Shown in pieces: positions 62,445 through 64,000 of a DNA stretch of 64,000 nt. The notes beneath the pieces are model-generated. The model worked only from the letters and a program-made list of their open reading frames with translations. It was not told the DNA's origin and did not search any database. The position numbers were made by a program, and so were the translations under genes. This stretch comes from Narthecium ossifragum. Its lineage: Eukaryota; Streptophyta; Magnoliopsida; Dioscoreales; Nartheciaceae. Each line of letters begins with the position of its first letter. The first letter of the stretch is position 1. The stretch is taken from the NCBI GenBank assembly GCA_963920575.1, contig OY986974.1, positions 7,750,610 to 7,814,609 on the forward strand, read 5' to 3'.

Positions 62445-62896
62445 ATCAACTAACATTGTCTTTCAATTGTGGGGTACATATGAAGTACCTACCTTTGTTG
62501 CATGACTTGGATCTATGTGGACAGTATGCTTGGGGGTGGCCTGTCTAGCAAATCTCTTTCGGGAGCTATGTAAAGCTTCACAAAGAGGAAAGCATGAGAT
62601 CTCTGGATGTCTTTACCTGCTACAGGTGATTTATCATTTATATATTATATATCGTTGCTTTAAATATTAAATCAACTAACATTGTCTTTCAATTGTGGGG
62701 TACATATGAAGTACCTACCTTTGTTGCATGACTTGGATCTATGTGGATAGTATGCTTGGGGGTGGCTTGTCTAGCAAATCTCTTTCGGGAGCTATGTAAA
62801 GCTTCACAAAGAGGAAAGCATGAGATCTCTGGCTGCCTTTACCTGCTACATGTGATTTATCATTTATATATTATATATCGTTGCTTTAAATATTAA
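62445..62896. repeat. 226-bp tandem duplication within the PMD pseudogene
   Basis: 62445-62670 and 62671-62896 differ at only a few positions. The unit covers the end of one exon, its GT donor and the start of the next intron. The first copy keeps CTACAG|GTGAT, the second reads CTACATGTGAT. Confidence 0.93.
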
Positions 62897-63284
62897 ATAG
62901 TATATATAGTTGCTTTAAATATTTTATATTATACCTAATATGGAGTTGTTTTTACAGGTTTGATCATGGGAGCACCCCGTATAGGGCGGCTTGAACTAAT
63001 GCCAAGAGCAAACTGAGGAGTGTGATTTGCGTATTCTTGAAGGCCTCTTGGCAATTTAGTACGAACTCGTGATTTTTTCAAATATTTTTTAAAGTTTGGT
63101 TAGCATTAGCATCTAACTCTTTATGTGCAATGTAGGTGGACAGCACCACACAACGGTAGAGGGAACCCACATGGCCATTACTTAGCCTACTACCGAGAGC
63201 AGTTGGATAGGTAGTTGCCATCCCATGTATTATTGCTCATGATCCAAGATTTTAAACTTGATTTAATCGAATTCGTATTTGAAA

Positions 63285-63396
63285 CTTGTAGGTTTTGTTG
63301 GTTTAGTTAGAGCTGGCCCACTTGGGGCGCCTCTAACTGCCTTGTAATCCTCTCTTCTCTTCCCCAGCCCCCGGGCTTAACTAATAAAAAAAATAT
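63285..63396 (+). repeat. Short retroposon 3' end with A-rich tail
   Basis: The sequence from 'tttgttggtttagttagagctgg' to 'cgggcttaactaataaaaaaaa' is related to 42378-42483. It interrupts the PMD pseudogene between two recognisable pieces. Confidence 0.5.
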
Positions 63397-64000
63397 GATA
63401 TCCATATACACAACAACATCTAGCACAATTACCGGCCCTTTGCACTGCGGGTTTCGTTGTCTGAAGGAGTCATGTGCTGCTCATCTGCTTTGATGTTGTC
63501 GAGATGCACCATGCACTACGGGTGATGCGGCAGTTTGGCCCGTGACAAGAGATACCGCCTCCGGTGACAAAGAGACCGTGCAAGCTGTTGGGGCAATGTT
63601 ACTGCGGACTGGGTCACTACGCATCACCAGTATATCACCCAATGGGAGGAGCGGCACCAGAGGATCATTGACGGTGCAGTGGACGGTAGTGAGGATCATG
63701 CGTCATATTTGCAGTGGTACTAAGGGATCATTAGGTGGTATGTCAGTAGGCCTAGATTGGAGGACAGGATGGCCTATCAGCCGAACATACACCTGCTACG
63801 GAAGCTGGTAAATGTAATTTGTTCATTAGTAATTAATTCTTATATTGTGTTAATCTAACCAAACATTCTTAACTTGCCACTAACAGTATGACACCGCCGA
63901 GGAGAATTATATGATGTGTCGTGACTGTTTTGGAGAGGAGCTCGCCGATCATTTTACACCGGTATTTTACTCTATGATGGAGGATTTGTGGATTTGCGGC

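Larger units (their letters stand above)
61699..64000 (+). pseudogene. Plant mobile domain (PMD, MAIN-like) gene linked to the MULE, decayed
   Basis: Exon-like pieces: 61699-61815 (MAHMRAFDPRPYEG), about 61904-62505 (GLKCTEHSLCLQSWPIVDE, LLWRSGFYVVSRLLPI, GEMTITLQDVGIPMGL: the PMD core, PF10536 type), about 62480-62630, 62958-63060, 63137-63210, 63410-63810, and a last piece from about 63890 that leaves the window. Candidate splice sites are still visible (61816 GT, 62956 AG). Several Trp-to-stop changes, a frame mismatch after the first intron and a 226-bp duplication show that it is not functional. PMD proteins such as MAIN and MAIL1 act in silencing and development, and PMD genes are known inside plant transposons. 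Its position just after the transposase CCHC knuckle fits a MULE-borne copy. Confidence 0.82.

Overview
This is nuclear DNA of a flowering plant. Both intact genes are plant genes with many introns, and the rest is dominated by nested LTR retrotransposons and decayed DNA transposons of plant type (Tekay-like chromovirus, Copia-type TR-GAG, PIF/Harbinger, hAT, Mutator with a plant mobile domain). The ORC1 protein looks somewhat monocot-like to me, but the window alone cannot settle the species. I see no tRNA, rRNA, CRISPR array or bacterial-type operon.

Layout. 1-2219: remains of two LTRs. 5081-12027 (+): an intact 14-exon GT47 gene, the orthologue type of Arabidopsis ExAD (extensin arabinosyltransferase); all splice phases close to 791 residues. 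13317-15996: a short Copia-derived element with two LTRs, a 5-bp target duplication and a gag-only interior (TR-GAG type). 16858-25479 (-): an intact 16-exon ORC1 gene (790 residues) with BAH-PHD, AAA+ and winged-helix parts and E2F-like sites upstream. 27403-32244: an LTR interrupted by a second LTR. 32395-36250: dead PIF/Harbinger and hAT transposase genes, the latter carrying a MITE. 37905-40504: a solo LTR. 42226 to the right edge: a dead Mutator-like transposase gene followed by a plant-mobile-domain (PMD) gene, broken apart by later insertions.

The right third is a four-level nest that can be read from target duplications: Mutator transposase, then a minus-strand LTR (44898-60292), then a complete Tekay-type element (48492-60018, 2,432-bp LTRs, duplication GTTTC), then a solo LTR (52675-54372, duplication GTTAG). 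A separate hAT element (43516-44771) also sits in the transposase. The host reading frame resumes across each insertion.

The most unusual signal is a shared design across otherwise unrelated LTRs. At least six of them carry clusters of short self-complementary motifs (TCCGATCGATCGGA, GGATCGATCC, AGATCGATCT, an ACGGTCGATC/GATCGACCGT inverted pair, and an AT-rich GTATTCTCTTT/AAAGAGAATAC hairpin). The motif differs by family. In several cases the cluster lies in the U3 part upstream of a TATA box, and it appears in both Copia-type and Gypsy-type elements. The two host genes work in separate processes (cell-wall glycoprotein arabinosylation, and replication origin recognition), and nothing suggests that they are functionally linked.
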